NCBI RefSeq assembly: GCF_005503355.1
Contig: NZ_SCMK01000023.1
Location: 20,476-84,475 of the forward strand
Origin: Sphingomonas sp. 1F27F7B
GTDB lineage: Bacteria; Pseudomonadota; Alphaproteobacteria; Sphingomonadales; Sphingomonadaceae
DNA length: 64,000 nucleotides
Direction of reading: 5' to 3'
Each line of letters starts with the position of its first letter. Within the stretch, counting starts at the first letter, position 1. The notes under the pieces are model-generated. The model was not told the DNA's origin. It saw only the letters and a list, made by a program, of their open reading frames with translations, and did not search any database. The translations under genes and the position numbers were made by a program. This document shows, piece after piece, positions 32,801 to 41,580 of the stretch.

Positions 32801-35800
32801 GGGATGGTGCCCGGCGGCGTCGCGATGCCGGTGTTGTAGTCGTAGTCCTCGCCGACATAGCCGCCCATCGAGGTCTGGATCTCGAACACCCGGCCGGCGC
32901 TGTCATAGCTATAGTTCTCGCGGCTCTCATAGTAGCTGCCGGGATAGTAATAGCCCCACTCATAGTCGTAATAGCCGGGCGAATATTCGGTGCGCATCAC
33001 CGCGATGCGCTGGCCGGCGAGGTCGTACAATATGTCCTGCCCGCCGCCGGTGCCGTACACCGCCTCGCCGCGCACGATCTGTCCGCCGCGCAGCGTGCCC
33101 TTGTCGGTGACGACGCGGTTCATGCTGTCATAGCGGAACCAATAGTCGCTCGTATTGGTGTAGGACGAGACATTGCCCTGATAGTCGAGCGTCCGATAGG
33201 TCGCGGTGGTGCGGCGGACATTGCCGTTCGCGTCATATTCATAGGCGAGGTTCGCCGCGGGGAGCGTCGCCGTGCCCGTCTCGACAAAGGTCTTCAGCCG
33301 ACCAAGCGCGTCATAAGTTGCGGACGAGTTCTGGAGCGTCGCCGAAGTGGTGTAATAGCTCTCGTCGACCCAATAGCTGTTGGTGACGTACCCGTAATAG
33401 GGGTCATATTCCTCGTACCAATAGCCTGGCTGATAATAGCCCGCTTCCTCGCTGGTCTGCTCGGTGAGGCGCTGGCCAAGCTTGTCGTAGCTGTAGCTCG
33501 AGACAGTGCGCGCCCAGGTAGAGTTGGCCACCGGGTTGGGCGCCCCGAGGATCGTCGAGCCGAGTTGGCCGGTGTTGAGGTAATTATAGGTCGTGTACAC
33601 GCCGCCCGTGCCCGACTGGTAGAGCCGGCCGGCGACGTCGTAGCTGTAGGACCAGACATGGCCGCCGAGATCGGTCTTGGCCGTGGTCCGGCTGAAGATG
33701 TCCTTGCTCTCGACCAGCGTCCTGCCATTGGCGTGAGTCGTAACCTGGGTCCAGCCGCCGAAAGTGCCGATCCCGCTGGTCGAGATGCCGCCGTTCCAGG
33801 CATAGGAGAAGCTGGTCAGGTCGCCGCCGAACCCGAGCTGGCTGGTCACCCGGCCAAGCGAATCATATTCGGTCAGCGCCTTTTCGGGCGTGTAGCCGAT
33901 GATCGGCGTGTAATATTCCCAATGGCCCCCGCCGCCATAATAGCCGCCATAGGGGTCATAGGGATCCTCGACCCAATAGGCTTCCTCGGGGCCGTAGACC
34001 GGGTTCTGATACTGGTTGTTCCACGCCTGGATCCGCTGGCCCAGCCCGTCATAGGCGAAGTTCTCGACCAGGCCGCCATAGTGCGAGACGGTCGTGACGC
34101 GGCCCATCGCGTCATAGTCCTGAGTGGTGACCCGGCCGATCTGATCGGTGACGCGGCGCACATCGCCATGGATGTCATAGGCATTGGCGATCTTGCCGCC
34201 ATCGGCGGCGAAGCTCGTCGCGATCAGCGCTGCCCCCGTGCCATAGCCGGTGCCGGCGAGGAAGGTGCGCGTCGAGAGATTGCTGTTCGCGTCGCGGCTG
34301 CCGATCAGGCGGCCGCTCAGGTCATAATAATAATATTCGGTCGGGCGGACATATTGCTGGCCGCCATTCTCCAGCGTGATCCAGACGGCCGGGCTCTCGC
34401 TTTTGATCAGCTTGCCCATCGCGTTGTAGCTATAGTCGAGCGTGGCGCCGAGCGCGTTGGTCTCGCTCACCACCTCGAGGAAGGCGTTGTAGGTCCGGCT
34501 GGTGACGAGCTGGTCGCTCGCCGAGGCGCTGAGCTGCCGCCCCTCCTCGACCACCTGCACGGCCAGGTTGCGCTTGTCGTAGCTGGTATAGGTGGCGTTG
34601 ACCGTCGCCAGACCGACCAGCGACAGCGCGCCCGCAAAGGACTGGCCGGCCAGACTGGTGCCCGCCGAAGTGATGACCACGGTCTGGTTGCCGTTGCGGT
34701 CATAGCCGAAGAACTTCCACACGCCGTCACCGGCATTGGTCGCGGTCAGCCGCCCGCCATTGTCATACTGGTTCTCGGTCTGCCACAGCCCGTTGACGCC
34801 GTTCTTCCAGACTTCGCCATAGCCGGTATATTGGGACTGGCTGTAGTCGAGCATGGCATAGCTGCTGCCGTTCCAGGTCGCGACGCCCTGGAAGACCTTG
34901 CGCCCGGCCAGGTCGTAGCGCGTGGCGATCGCGTCGGTGACGGCGCCGCCGGCCGCGGTGGTCCGGCTGTAGCTCTCGCGCTTCACCCGGCCCGCCACGT
35001 CATAGGCATAGTAGCGCGTGAAGCCCGATGCGTCGGTCATGCTGCCAAGGCGGCCGCCGGCGCCGTAACTATAGGTCGTGACCCGCGTCGGCGCGTTGGT
35101 CGCCCCCGACTGGACCGAGCGCGAGAGATTGCCGAGCGCGTCGTATAGATACTGGGTGGTCGGCGAGACCCACTGGCCGTTGAAGTCGACGAACGCCGCG
35201 CGGGTCTCGACCGCCAGGCGGCCGGCCCCGTCATAGCTGTAATTGGTCTGGTCTCCGGTCGCCTCGATCTTGCGGATCACCTGGCCAAGGCCGTTGTAGA
35301 GATACTGGATCGTCGCGGTGCCGGTGACCGAGGTTAGCGCACCGTTGCTCGCGTTGATCGCATAGGCCTCGACCGAGAGGCGCGCTTCGGACGTGCGGTT
35401 GCCGTTGCGGTCATAGCCATATTGCGTGGCTCGGTCCGCGCCGGCCGTCGCCACTGCCGGCGCACCGGCGACCGAAGCGACCCCCGTGAAGCGAGTCGCA
35501 TAGCGGCGCTCGCTGGTGACGTTGCTGTCGGGATCATAGGTCCAGCCGGTAAGATAGCCCTGGGCGTCCAGCTGGCCGGTCTTGCGACCCAGCAGATCGT
35601 ACCAGCTGAAAGTCTCGCCGCCATTGGGATCGGTGACCTTCTGGAGGTTACCGTTCGCGTCATAGGCGTAGTAGGTGACGAGATCGGCGGCGGCATAGCC
35701 GCTCGCATAGTTGCCCGATACGATCCCGGCGACCTTGCTCCAGGTGAGACGATCGAGCGCGTCATAGTTGAAGAACGTCTCGCGATAGCTGCTCGCCGGG

Positions 35801-38800
35801 GGTGACGGCGGCGTGGCGCCGACCGTGCCCGGCAGCGCGATCGACCCGGCATAGGCCCGGCTGCTCTTGAGATTGCCATTCGCGTCGTAAGTGTAGCTCG
35901 AATAGCTGTTCTCGCTCGCCGAGGTCTGGCGGATCTCGACCTTCCTGCGGTTGAGCGCATCATAATAGAGCAGCGTCCGCGCGCCCGCCGCGTCGATCCG
36001 CTCCTTGACGTTGCCGCGCGCATCGTAGCGGATCGTCTCGACCGGGGTGACTGTCGTCACCGTCACCAGATCGTCGGCAATGACGTTGACTGCGTCGCCG
36101 CGCGTCTCGATCAGCCTATCGTTCTTGTCATAGGTGAAGGTCGTCGTGCGGCGATAGGCGAGATTGTCCGCCTCCACCTTCCTGGTGCGGTTGCCGCGCG
36201 CATCATATTCGAAGCGATTGACGACGACGGCGCTGGTGAGATTGCCGGCGGCGTCATAGGTCGCCATCGGCAGCGTCTCGGTGAGCATCTGGCCCAGCCG
36301 GTCATAGCCATAGGTAGTCGTGGCGCCGGCGACGGCGCTGTCGGTGGCCGATTTGGCGGTGACCGAGAGGCGGTTGCCGAAGGCGTCGTAGCTATAGGTC
36401 TCGAAGAAGCCCATCGCATCGGTAGCACGCGTGGTCCGCCCGAGCTTGTCGTATAGGAACGACGTGACCGAATCCTCGCCGGCATTGGCCGCCACCGCAG
36501 GCGGCGTCGCCATTGCCGCGCCGCCGCTCACCTGGTTGAAGCGGCGGGTAAGCGTCGAGATCTCGCCGAAGGTGGTGAACTGCGTCTCGGTCAGATAGTC
36601 CCCGGCGTCGCGCACATGGGTGACGCGACCGAGCTTGTCGTACCAGCGATAGGTGGTGCCGCTGCCCGGATTGGTGATCTTCCAGGCCTCGCCGAACCCA
36701 TTATACTCATAGCTCGTCGTGCCGCCGAGCGCATTGGTCTCCAGCTTGAGCTGGCCGAGCTTGTCGTAGCTGTAACTGGTCAGGTTCCCGTTCGGATCCC
36801 ACATCTGGGTGCGGTTGCCGAGCCCGTCATAGGCATAGGTGGTGGTAGAGCTGTCCGCCGTGTTCCAGCCGCGAATCTCCGTCACGACGCGGCCCGCGGC
36901 ATCATAGCCATAGACGGTGACCACCTGGTCGCCGGTGCCATAGGCATCGTAGCGCGCGTTGAGCCTGCCGGTCGCGGTATAGTCGTACAGCGTGACCACG
37001 CCCAGCGGGTCGGTCTCGGTGTAGAGCTTGCCGTCCGGATGATAGGCGAAGCTGCGCGCGGCATAGTCGCCGGCGCCCGCCGATGCCGCATCGACCTGGG
37101 CGATCGTCGCCGTGTTGGAGACGCTGATCCTGCTGGCCCAGACGACGCTGCCCGTGACCTTGCCCGAAGCGCTGTAGTCGGTGCGCGAGACATAGCCCTC
37201 GGCATCCACGACGTAGCGCGCTTCGCCGCGCGCGGTATACCAGGTCCGCGTGATCCTGTCGGCGGCGCCGCCCGCATTGTTGCCCGACCAGCCGTTCATG
37301 GTGGCGATCACAGGCAGCGAGCCGCTGACATATTTCGCGCCATATTCGACAGAGCGGATCACCTGCCCGCTGGTGTCGTAGCTCAGTCCGGTGACGCCGC
37401 CATCGGCATCGATCGAATAGGCCAAGCGCCCCGCCGCGTCATAGACCGACCAGTTCGTGCGGTTGTTGGCGTTGCCCGCCATGGCGGCGGTGAGCGCCTT
37501 CACATTGTCATAGGTATAGTCGCTAGTCGCGGCCATGGCGGCGGCATAGCGGAGCACGCTCGTCTGCAGCCCCGCCGCGTCATAGCCATAGGCGATGACT
37601 TGGTTGAGCCCGTCGACGGCGTAGCGCAGCAGCCCCTGGCCGTCATAGACATAGCGCGTCACCCGATCATTGGCCGAGGTGCCGACACTGGCCACCAGGT
37701 CGTTGAAGCTGCCCCCCGCGCGCAACCCCGCCGCGGCGGCATTGTACGACGCGATCTCGGCGACCTTGATGCCCGCCTTGTCAAAGACGTTGCGGACCAG
37801 GAACCCTTCGCCGTCGAGCGTGCCGAGCATGCGGCCGTCGCGATCGTAGAAGGCGCGAGTCACCGCCGCGGTCGCGGTCGGCGCGGGGATGTCGGTGAGC
37901 AGCGGCGGCGTGGTCTTGAAGGCGGCGACCTGCGTGGTGGTCAGCTTGACCGCATAGGCGGTGGTGGCGACCAGATGCCCGGCCTTGTCATAGGCCATGG
38001 TCGCGACACTGCCGTCGCCGGCGACCGAGGCGACGAGCTGGCCGAGCTTGTCATAGACCGACCAGCTCCACAGGTCCGAGCCGCTCGCGGCGGGGCGGAT
38101 CGCGCCCGGCTCGAACACGCTGTCCGGATTCTGGAGAATGGCGAGCTGGCCGGCGGTCAGCCGCGTCGCATAGCGCGTGGTCGCCACGATCTTGTTGTTC
38201 GCATCGTAGCGATACTCGGTCATGTCGCCATAATGGTTGACCTCGGCGATCAGGCGACCGGCCTTGTCATAGGCATAATAGCGATTGAGGCCGACCGGAT
38301 CGGTCGCGATGCGCAGCCGCCCGAGCTTGTCATACTGGTTCGCGCCCGTGCCGCCCGCGACATAGCTGCCGCTGTCGGACTGGCTGATCAGGTCGCCGGC
38401 CTTGTTGTAGGTGGTGACCGTCACATAGCCCGAGGCGAGCGTGACCGTGGTGGTGGTCGCCGTGTCGTTGAAGACGAAGCTGGTGGTGCCGCCATTGACG
38501 TCGCTCGACGCAGTCAGGCGCCCCATGCCGTCATAGACGAAGGTCTCGGCGACTTGCCCGTCACGGTTGCGCGAGAGCAGGCGGCCCGACTGGTCATAGG
38601 TGTAATAGGTGCCGCTTGCGCCCTCCGCAGCGGATTCGGCGCCCGCCGCACTCGCGATCCCGAAGCTGCGGGTCGAAGTCATGTTCCCGCGGGCGTCATA
38701 GGTGTTGAGCGTGATCTTGGTCGACGACCGGTCGCCCAGGCCGTTGCGCCAGGCATCCATCGCCGCTTCGCTGAGCGCGCCCGAGCCGATGGCATAGCTG

Positions 38801-40167
38801 TGCTCGGGATATTCGATCGTGTACTGGACCTCGCCCGCCGCCGTGTAGCGATATTCGGTCACATAGCCTTCGCCGCTGACGACGTAGCGCAGATGCTTCT
38901 CGGCATCATAGGCGTAGCGGGTAGTGACGCTCACCGCTGCGCCGCTGGCATCGGAGGCGGTGTGCGTCTCGGTCAGCAGCTCGTTCCGGCTGCCATAGGT
39001 GCGGGTGACGACATTGCCCGCGCGATCGGTCGCGGTGAGGAGGTTGCCGTTGCCGTCATAGGCGTAGCTCGCCGAATTGCCGGAAGCATCGGCGGTGCTG
39101 ATCAGATCGCCATTGGCGTTGTAGCCGAACTGCACGACTTGCTGCGCGGCGCCGCTAGAGGCGGGTGGCGCGGTGATCTTCGTCAGGTTGCCCGCCGCGT
39201 CGTAATCGAGCCTGGTCACTTGCCCGGCGGCGTCGGTTATCGTGGTATAGCCGCCATAATAAGCTAGCGTCGTCACGCGGTTGACGCCCGCGCCGGCAAG
39301 CTGGGTCAGCGTAGCGACGCGGCCCGATCCGTCATAGGTGACGCTCAGGCTCGAGCCGTCCTTCTGGGTGATGCTGTTGACGCGGCCGGCGCCGTCATAG
39401 CCATAGCTCGTCCAATAGGAATCGGCGTCGCCGGGCAGCGTGTTGTCGGCGGGCGTGAGATCGGTGCGGACCTTGGTCAGCTGCGAGCCGCTATATTCGT
39501 ACCAGACGCGGGACAGCGTCTTCGAGGTGCCCGTCGCGAGATCGGTATAGCCGGTGGTGACCTTGGTGATGTTGTAGCCGGACCAGCTATATTGCACCCA
39601 GGCGCCGTCAGCCGTGGTCGCCTTGTCGAGCCTGTCGCCGACATAGGTATAGCTGATCGCGTTGAAGTCGGTATCGCCTTCCCAGACGATGCGGCCGCCG
39701 TTCAGTTCGTCATATTTCTCGACGCGCTGCGTATCGCCGTCGGTCCAGATCCACTGGCTGCCCGACTTGACGATCAAATCATAGGCGCCCGCACCTTCCA
39801 TCGAGACATAGGCCGAACGTCCGGCGTCCCAGGTGTAGATCGTCTCGCTGCCATCGGCCGAGACGCGGCGCACGGTCGTCCCGGTGACCGCCGTCACGCG
39901 CCGGTCGGTGCTCTGGCGCCATTTGTCGTTATTGTCGTCGGCGGCGCTCGCCTGGCTGTTGAAGGCGCGGCCGATCGCGACATCGGGGCCGCGACCGACG
40001 AGATATTCGTCCTGCCGCGAGATCAGCAGGTTGCCGTTCGCGGCGTTGACGAGGACATTGTCGCCCCCGCGCCCCAGCGATGCGCTGCCGAGCAGGCCCG
40101 AGCCGCCCAGAACCGAGCCCGATCCACGCTCGAAGCCCGTGCCGGCACCCGTGAAGATCGCAACCAT
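29863..40167 (-). CDS. Giant Rhs/YD-repeat protein with LysM domain and HNH-like nuclease tip
   Basis: The 3,434-residue protein starts at an ATG (40167) preceded by GGAGGGG; a TTG 12 bases upstream is less likely. Order: a Gly-rich N-terminus (FTGAGTGFERGSGSVLGGSG) and about 2,500 residues of YD/RHS repeats (for example YDAAGNLTKI, YDKLGQLKLETNALG). These should build a closed beta-cocoon that encapsulates a toxin. A LysM domain follows at about 2700-2755 (YTVRAGDTLQGIALAMWGDS), then a hydrophobic Gly/Ala-rich zone (about 2795-3010). The end carries an HNH/endonuclease VII-like tip (about 3381; DVDHIIDLQLGG, NLRPLDLSVNRSLGAQ). Three Tyr-rich insertions interrupt the repeats. The canonical Rhs core-end PxxxxDPxGL motif is not evident. 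No signal peptide. An immunity gene follows, and a PAAR-like gene precedes. Confidence 0.93.
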   Translation of the reverse strand: MVAIFTGAGTGFERGSGSVLGGSGLLGSASLGRGGDNVLVNAANGNLLISRQDEYLVGRGPDVAIGRAFNSQASAADDNNDKWRQSTDRRVTAVTGTTVRRVSADGSETIYTWDAGRSAYVSMEGAGAYDLIVKSGSQWIWTDGDTQRVEKYDELNGGRIVWEGDTDFNAISYTYVGDRLDKATTADGAWVQYSWSGYNITKVTTGYTDLATGTSKTLSRVWYEYSGSQLTKVRTDLTPADNTLPGDADSYWTSYGYDGAGRVNSITQKDGSSLSVTYDGSGRVATLTQLAGAGVNRVTTLAYYGGYTTITDAAGQVTRLDYDAAGNLTKITAPPASSGAAQQVVQFGYNANGDLISTADASGNSASYAYDGNGNLLTATDRAGNVVTRTYGSRNELLTETHTASDASGAAVSVTTRYAYDAEKHLRYVVSGEGYVTEYRYTAAGEVQYTIEYPEHSYAIGSGALSEAAMDAWRNGLGDRSSTKITLNTYDARGNMTSTRSFGIASAAGAESAAEGASGTYYTYDQSGRLLSRNRDGQVAETFVYDGMGRLTASSDVNGGTTSFVFNDTATTTTVTLASGYVTVTTYNKAGDLISQSDSGSYVAGGTGANQYDKLGRLRIATDPVGLNRYYAYDKAGRLIAEVNHYGDMTEYRYDANNKIVATTRYATRLTAGQLAILQNPDSVFEPGAIRPAASGSDLWSWSVYDKLGQLVASVAGDGSVATMAYDKAGHLVATTAYAVKLTTTQVAAFKTTPPLLTDIPAPTATAAVTRAFYDRDGRMLGTLDGEGFLVRNVFDKAGIKVAEIASYNAAAAGLRAGGSFNDLVASVGTSANDRVTRYVYDGQGLLRYAVDGLNQVIAYGYDAAGLQTSVLRYAAAMAATSDYTYDNVKALTAAMAGNANNRTNWSVYDAAGRLAYSIDADGGVTGLSYDTSGQVIRSVEYGAKYVSGSLPVIATMNGWSGNNAGGAADRITRTWYTARGEARYVVDAEGYVSRTDYSASGKVTGSVVWASRISVSNTATIAQVDAASAGAGDYAARSFAYHPDGKLYTETDPLGVVTLYDYTATGRLNARYDAYGTGDQVVTVYGYDAAGRVVTEIRGWNTADSSTTTYAYDGLGNRTQMWDPNGNLTSYSYDKLGQLKLETNALGGTTSYEYNGFGEAWKITNPGSGTTYRWYDKLGRVTHVRDAGDYLTETQFTTFGEISTLTRRFNQVSGGAAMATPPAVAANAGEDSVTSFLYDKLGRTTRATDAMGFFETYSYDAFGNRLSVTAKSATDSAVAGATTTYGYDRLGQMLTETLPMATYDAAGNLTSAVVVNRFEYDARGNRTRKVEADNLAYRRTTTFTYDKNDRLIETRGDAVNVIADDLVTVTTVTPVETIRYDARGNVKERIDAAGARTLLYYDALNRRKVEIRQTSASENSYSSYTYDANGNLKSSRAYAGSIALPGTVGATPPSPPASSYRETFFNYDALDRLTWSKVAGIVSGNYASGYAAADLVTYYAYDANGNLQKVTDPNGGETFSWYDLLGRKTGQLDAQGYLTGWTYDPDSNVTSERRYATRFTGVASVAGAPAVATAGADRATQYGYDRNGNRTSEARLSVEAYAINASNGALTSVTGTATIQYLYNGLGQVIRKIEATGDQTNYSYDGAGRLAVETRAAFVDFNGQWVSPTTQYLYDALGNLSRSVQSGATNAPTRVTTYSYGAGGRLGSMTDASGFTRYYAYDVAGRVKRESYSRTTAAGGAVTDAIATRYDLAGRKVFQGVATWNGSSYAMLDYSQSQYTGYGEVWKNGVNGLWQTENQYDNGGRLTATNAGDGVWKFFGYDRNGNQTVVITSAGTSLAGQSFAGALSLVGLATVNATYTSYDKRNLAVQVVEEGRQLSASASDQLVTSRTYNAFLEVVSETNALGATLDYSYNAMGKLIKSESPAVWITLENGGQQYVRPTEYYYYDLSGRLIGSRDANSNLSTRTFLAGTGYGTGAALIATSFAADGGKIANAYDIHGDVRRVTDQIGRVTTQDYDAMGRVTTVSHYGGLVENFAYDGLGQRIQAWNNQYQNPVYGPEEAYWVEDPYDPYGGYYGGGGHWEYYTPIIGYTPEKALTEYDSLGRVTSQLGFGGDLTSFSYAWNGGISTSGIGTFGGWTQVTTHANGRTLVESKDIFSRTTAKTDLGGHVWSYSYDVAGRLYQSGTGGVYTTYNYLNTGQLGSTILGAPNPVANSTWARTVSSYSYDKLGQRLTEQTSEEAGYYQPGYWYEEYDPYYGYVTNSYWVDESYYTTSATLQNSSATYDALGRLKTFVETGTATLPAANLAYEYDANGNVRRTTATYRTLDYQGNVSSYTNTSDYWFRYDSMNRVVTDKGTLRGGQIVRGEAVYGTGGGQDILYDLAGQRIAVMRTEYSPGYYDYEWGYYYPGSYYESRENYSYDSAGRVFEIQTSMGGYVGEDYDYNTGIATPPGTIPAAPSTGTLRSRFYYDLTGHQTSQTDYEANGSTIAYSRYASYNNKGQITYENSSTKKYDGHTYQSYTYYDYGYGTNYALGAAISVSTINYRDNNNANAPDTLTTNSFAWWDGAVQSQIAHKPNTGQSTTYYTSFYYNGLGQLTSLYVGDARARNVSFKLNGDGQIIRRDEQDYNWSNGDPHEIWYRFNGRQLGYVGNNGTSEVSTAQSIGERQTVSPTTPGAFRNGSSYGMSYADFANSYDPINSYSQGSSGGSYTVRAGDTLQGIALAMWGDSSLWYRIADANGISGATALAEGRTLTLPSGVIKSSYNATGFKPYNPAEAIGDVTPSTPQPQAGGKKNKCGVIGMVLLAVVAIAVTVVTAGAAAAALAPSISSIGAGISAVLGGTLATTAGIGLGGAIAIGAGAAAVGSIVSQGIGVATGIQEKFSWKAVGLAAIGGGVSAGIGGSGIFDGIKSGVIRAGVTSAASSLVSQGIGVATGLQDKFSWAGVAAAGVGAMASFEAGKLFGAKSFTDIKNAGGAVATIGDTSIGNHFAHLGQSAAAMVASAATRSAIEGTSFGDNLVAGIPDVIGQALSDLMLRGATLKAPEQPKPVNAVRTAGAEWLNSRTPEDLEAYRQYGITFDLTDNGVVVRGDLAAMRARGEAIQRGAAVPDDGKPKLRAGPDVPIVNDDDHHFYIKTSLPAWLATDGVAVANTPGINVDFTGNAAGVTSFWAAFERSGGATRFMSTGGDTYVYTGGTVEIPGLGIKLSVGADIVPQISPLTTPAGQGGEAGNGSGITVGQVADVAAQVIVPGYGSGKSAWEAYQSGNYWAAAGWGLLAVGEVGLTVATLGSSNLVTTAIRGTRAAAMGVRGAEAARAVAKAEEAIELTVKMKKGWNAEQRAAALEKVNALNAAELRVTPSVRSGTSAAARYRQAGNAIPAGADVDHIIDLQLGGADIISNLRPLDLSVNRSLGAQIGRQLRGVPSGTKVSGIRIVH

Positions 40168-40308
40168 CCGCCCCTCCAAATCGCCGGAGCGGCAGTCCCT
40201 TGCGGCCGCCCGTGATTGGTAGTCGGAGGATTTTCGCTGGAGTTTAGGCTACTTGCCCCATTTCGGCTTCATCTCTTCGCGATACGAAACCGCGCCGGGC
40301 CGCCGCGC

Positions 40309-40701
40309 TCAGGAATTGGTGATCGCACTCTCCTGCCCCGGCTCGTCGATCTCGATCTCGCCCAGCCAGTCGCACAGGCACATCGAACCGGTGCACAGGG
40401 CCGGCATTCCCTCGAGCAGCACCTCCGGCGCGCCGGGGAACCAGGGCGAAGTGGTCACGGGGATGCACGGCATCGGCGTCAGCACCCCTTCGGCCAGCGC
40501 GGTCGCGGTCGCCACTTCGGGATTGGCCAGGCTCGAGCACAACCCGAAGGTGGGAATATTCTCCAGCGGCACGAAATCGAAGATCGTGGCCAGGGGCAGC
40601 ACGTCGGCGAACACGGGCACTTCGGGCGGCACGATCATCGGCATCGGCGCGCTGCCGAAGCTGCACGAAAGCACCGCGCCCAGGCTGACCAGCTGCGGCA
40701 C
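40309..40701 (-). CDS. DUF4280 PAAR-like spike-tip protein
   Basis: The 130-residue protein has the DUF4280 pattern: SLGAVLSCSFGSAPMPMIV, IPTFGLCSSLANPEVATATA, TPMPCIPVTTSPWFPGAPEV and CLCDWLGEIEI, with regularly spaced Cys residues. DUF4280/PAAR-like proteins cap the spike of contractile injection systems (Afp10 role) and often carry or dock toxins. GTG 40701 directly follows the upstream stop (TAG then GTG), so translation is probably coupled. It lies 141 bases before the Rhs start in the same direction, linking spike tip and toxin. Confidence 0.85.
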   Translation of the reverse strand: MPQLVSLGAVLSCSFGSAPMPMIVPPEVPVFADVLPLATIFDFVPLENIPTFGLCSSLANPEVATATALAEGVLTPMPCIPVTTSPWFPGAPEVLLEGMPALCTGSMCLCDWLGEIEIDEPGQESAITNS

Positions 40702-41076
40702 CTAGTCGGCGACGATGCCGCTGAGCGTCAGCGCGTTGCCGGGAGTGAGGATCTGCGTCTCCTGCCCGCTCCCGGTGGGCCAGGTGATCGTCGCCGGATT
40801 GCCGTGCGACGGCGCCGGCACGAGATTGTCGAGCGTAACCGACGGATCCCCTCCGTGCCAGGACAGCACGAGCGAGAGGCTTCCGTCGAACACACCCCCG
40901 CTCTGCGTGGCGAAGGTGACCCGTTCGGCATAGACCGTCATGTTGGTGAAGCCGACGACGCTGGCCGATGCGCCCCGGAGGCTCTCCAGCGCAAGGACCG
41001 CCTGGCCCAGCATGACCTGGACCAGGTTGGTCGAGGCGACGCCCCCGGCGAAATTGATCGTCACCTGCGCATCCAC
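40702..41076 (-). CDS. Small beta-rich protein of the injection locus (paralogue A)
   Basis: Not recognised. The 124-residue protein has no signal peptide and is rich in Val, Thr, Ser and Gly, so probably a beta sandwich. A GTG start with AAGGGAGG six bases upstream decides the start. Its C-terminus (TITWPTGSGQETQILTPGNA, LTLSGIVAD) closely matches that of the gene at 41111-41476, so the two are paralogues. Location between the PAAR-like gene and the sheath promoter suggests a structural or cargo-adaptor role in the injection system, by context only. Confidence 0.72.
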   Translation of the reverse strand: MDAQVTINFAGGVASTNLVQVMLGQAVLALESLRGASASVVGFTNMTVYAERVTFATQSGGVFDGSLSLVLSWHGGDPSVTLDNLVPAPSHGNPATITWPTGSGQETQILTPGNALTLSGIVAD

Positions 41077-41110
41077 CGGGGGCCTCCCTTGTTCGAGTTC
41101 GGTTCGCGGC

Positions 41111-41476
41111 TCAGCTCGCGAAGTTGTTCAGCGTGATCGGGTCGCCCGACATCACGGTCTGGGTCTGCAGGCCGTTCGGGGTCGGCCAGGTCACGGTCAC
41201 GGTGCCGGCAAAGTTGGTGACTTCGAGAGTCGGCGCGTTGCTGGTCGAGGTCGGATGGACCGGCGTCACCACCGCGGCGGTGAACGAAGTGCCCGACTCG
41301 ACGTTGAAGTTGATCGCGCCCGCCGTGATGTAGAGCGAAGTGAAGCTGATCGTCCCCGACATCGACAGCGAACTCGTGGTGTCGAGCGCGAAGGTGCCGT
41401 TGGTGATCAGGATCTGCGACGTCGTCGTCGTCAGCGTGGCGTTCTGGAAGTTGATCGTGATCGTGCTCATGGCCAT
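41111..41476 (-). CDS. Small Thr/Ser-rich beta protein (paralogue B)
   Basis: Not recognised. The 121-residue protein is very rich in Thr and Ser (ITINFQNATLTTTTSQILIT). Its C-terminus (TVTWPTPNGLQTQTVMSGDP, ITLNNFAS) is paralogous to the neighbour at 40702-41076. No Cys, no signal peptide. GAAAGGAAAC about seven bases before the ATG serves as ribosome binding site. The fold is probably a single beta-sandwich domain. Confidence 0.72.
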   Translation of the reverse strand: MAMSTITINFQNATLTTTTSQILITNGTFALDTTSSLSMSGTISFTSLYITAGAINFNVESGTSFTAAVVTPVHPTSTSNAPTLEVTNFAGTVTVTWPTPNGLQTQTVMSGDPITLNNFAS

Positions 41477-41580
41477 GACGGGTTTCCTTTCTCAAATTCA
41501 CAAGTGGCGATGGTTTCGAGACTGATTCCGCGGATCGCCCCCACGCGGAGTCCATGGGTTGAGGTCGCAGGCCTCCGCGC

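Noticed and set aside
30016..35148. 1,710-codon antisense frame over the Rhs gene (and a similar one at 36616-39267)
   Set aside because: These frames arise because YD-repeat codons lack stop complements; the Rhs frame is unambiguous.
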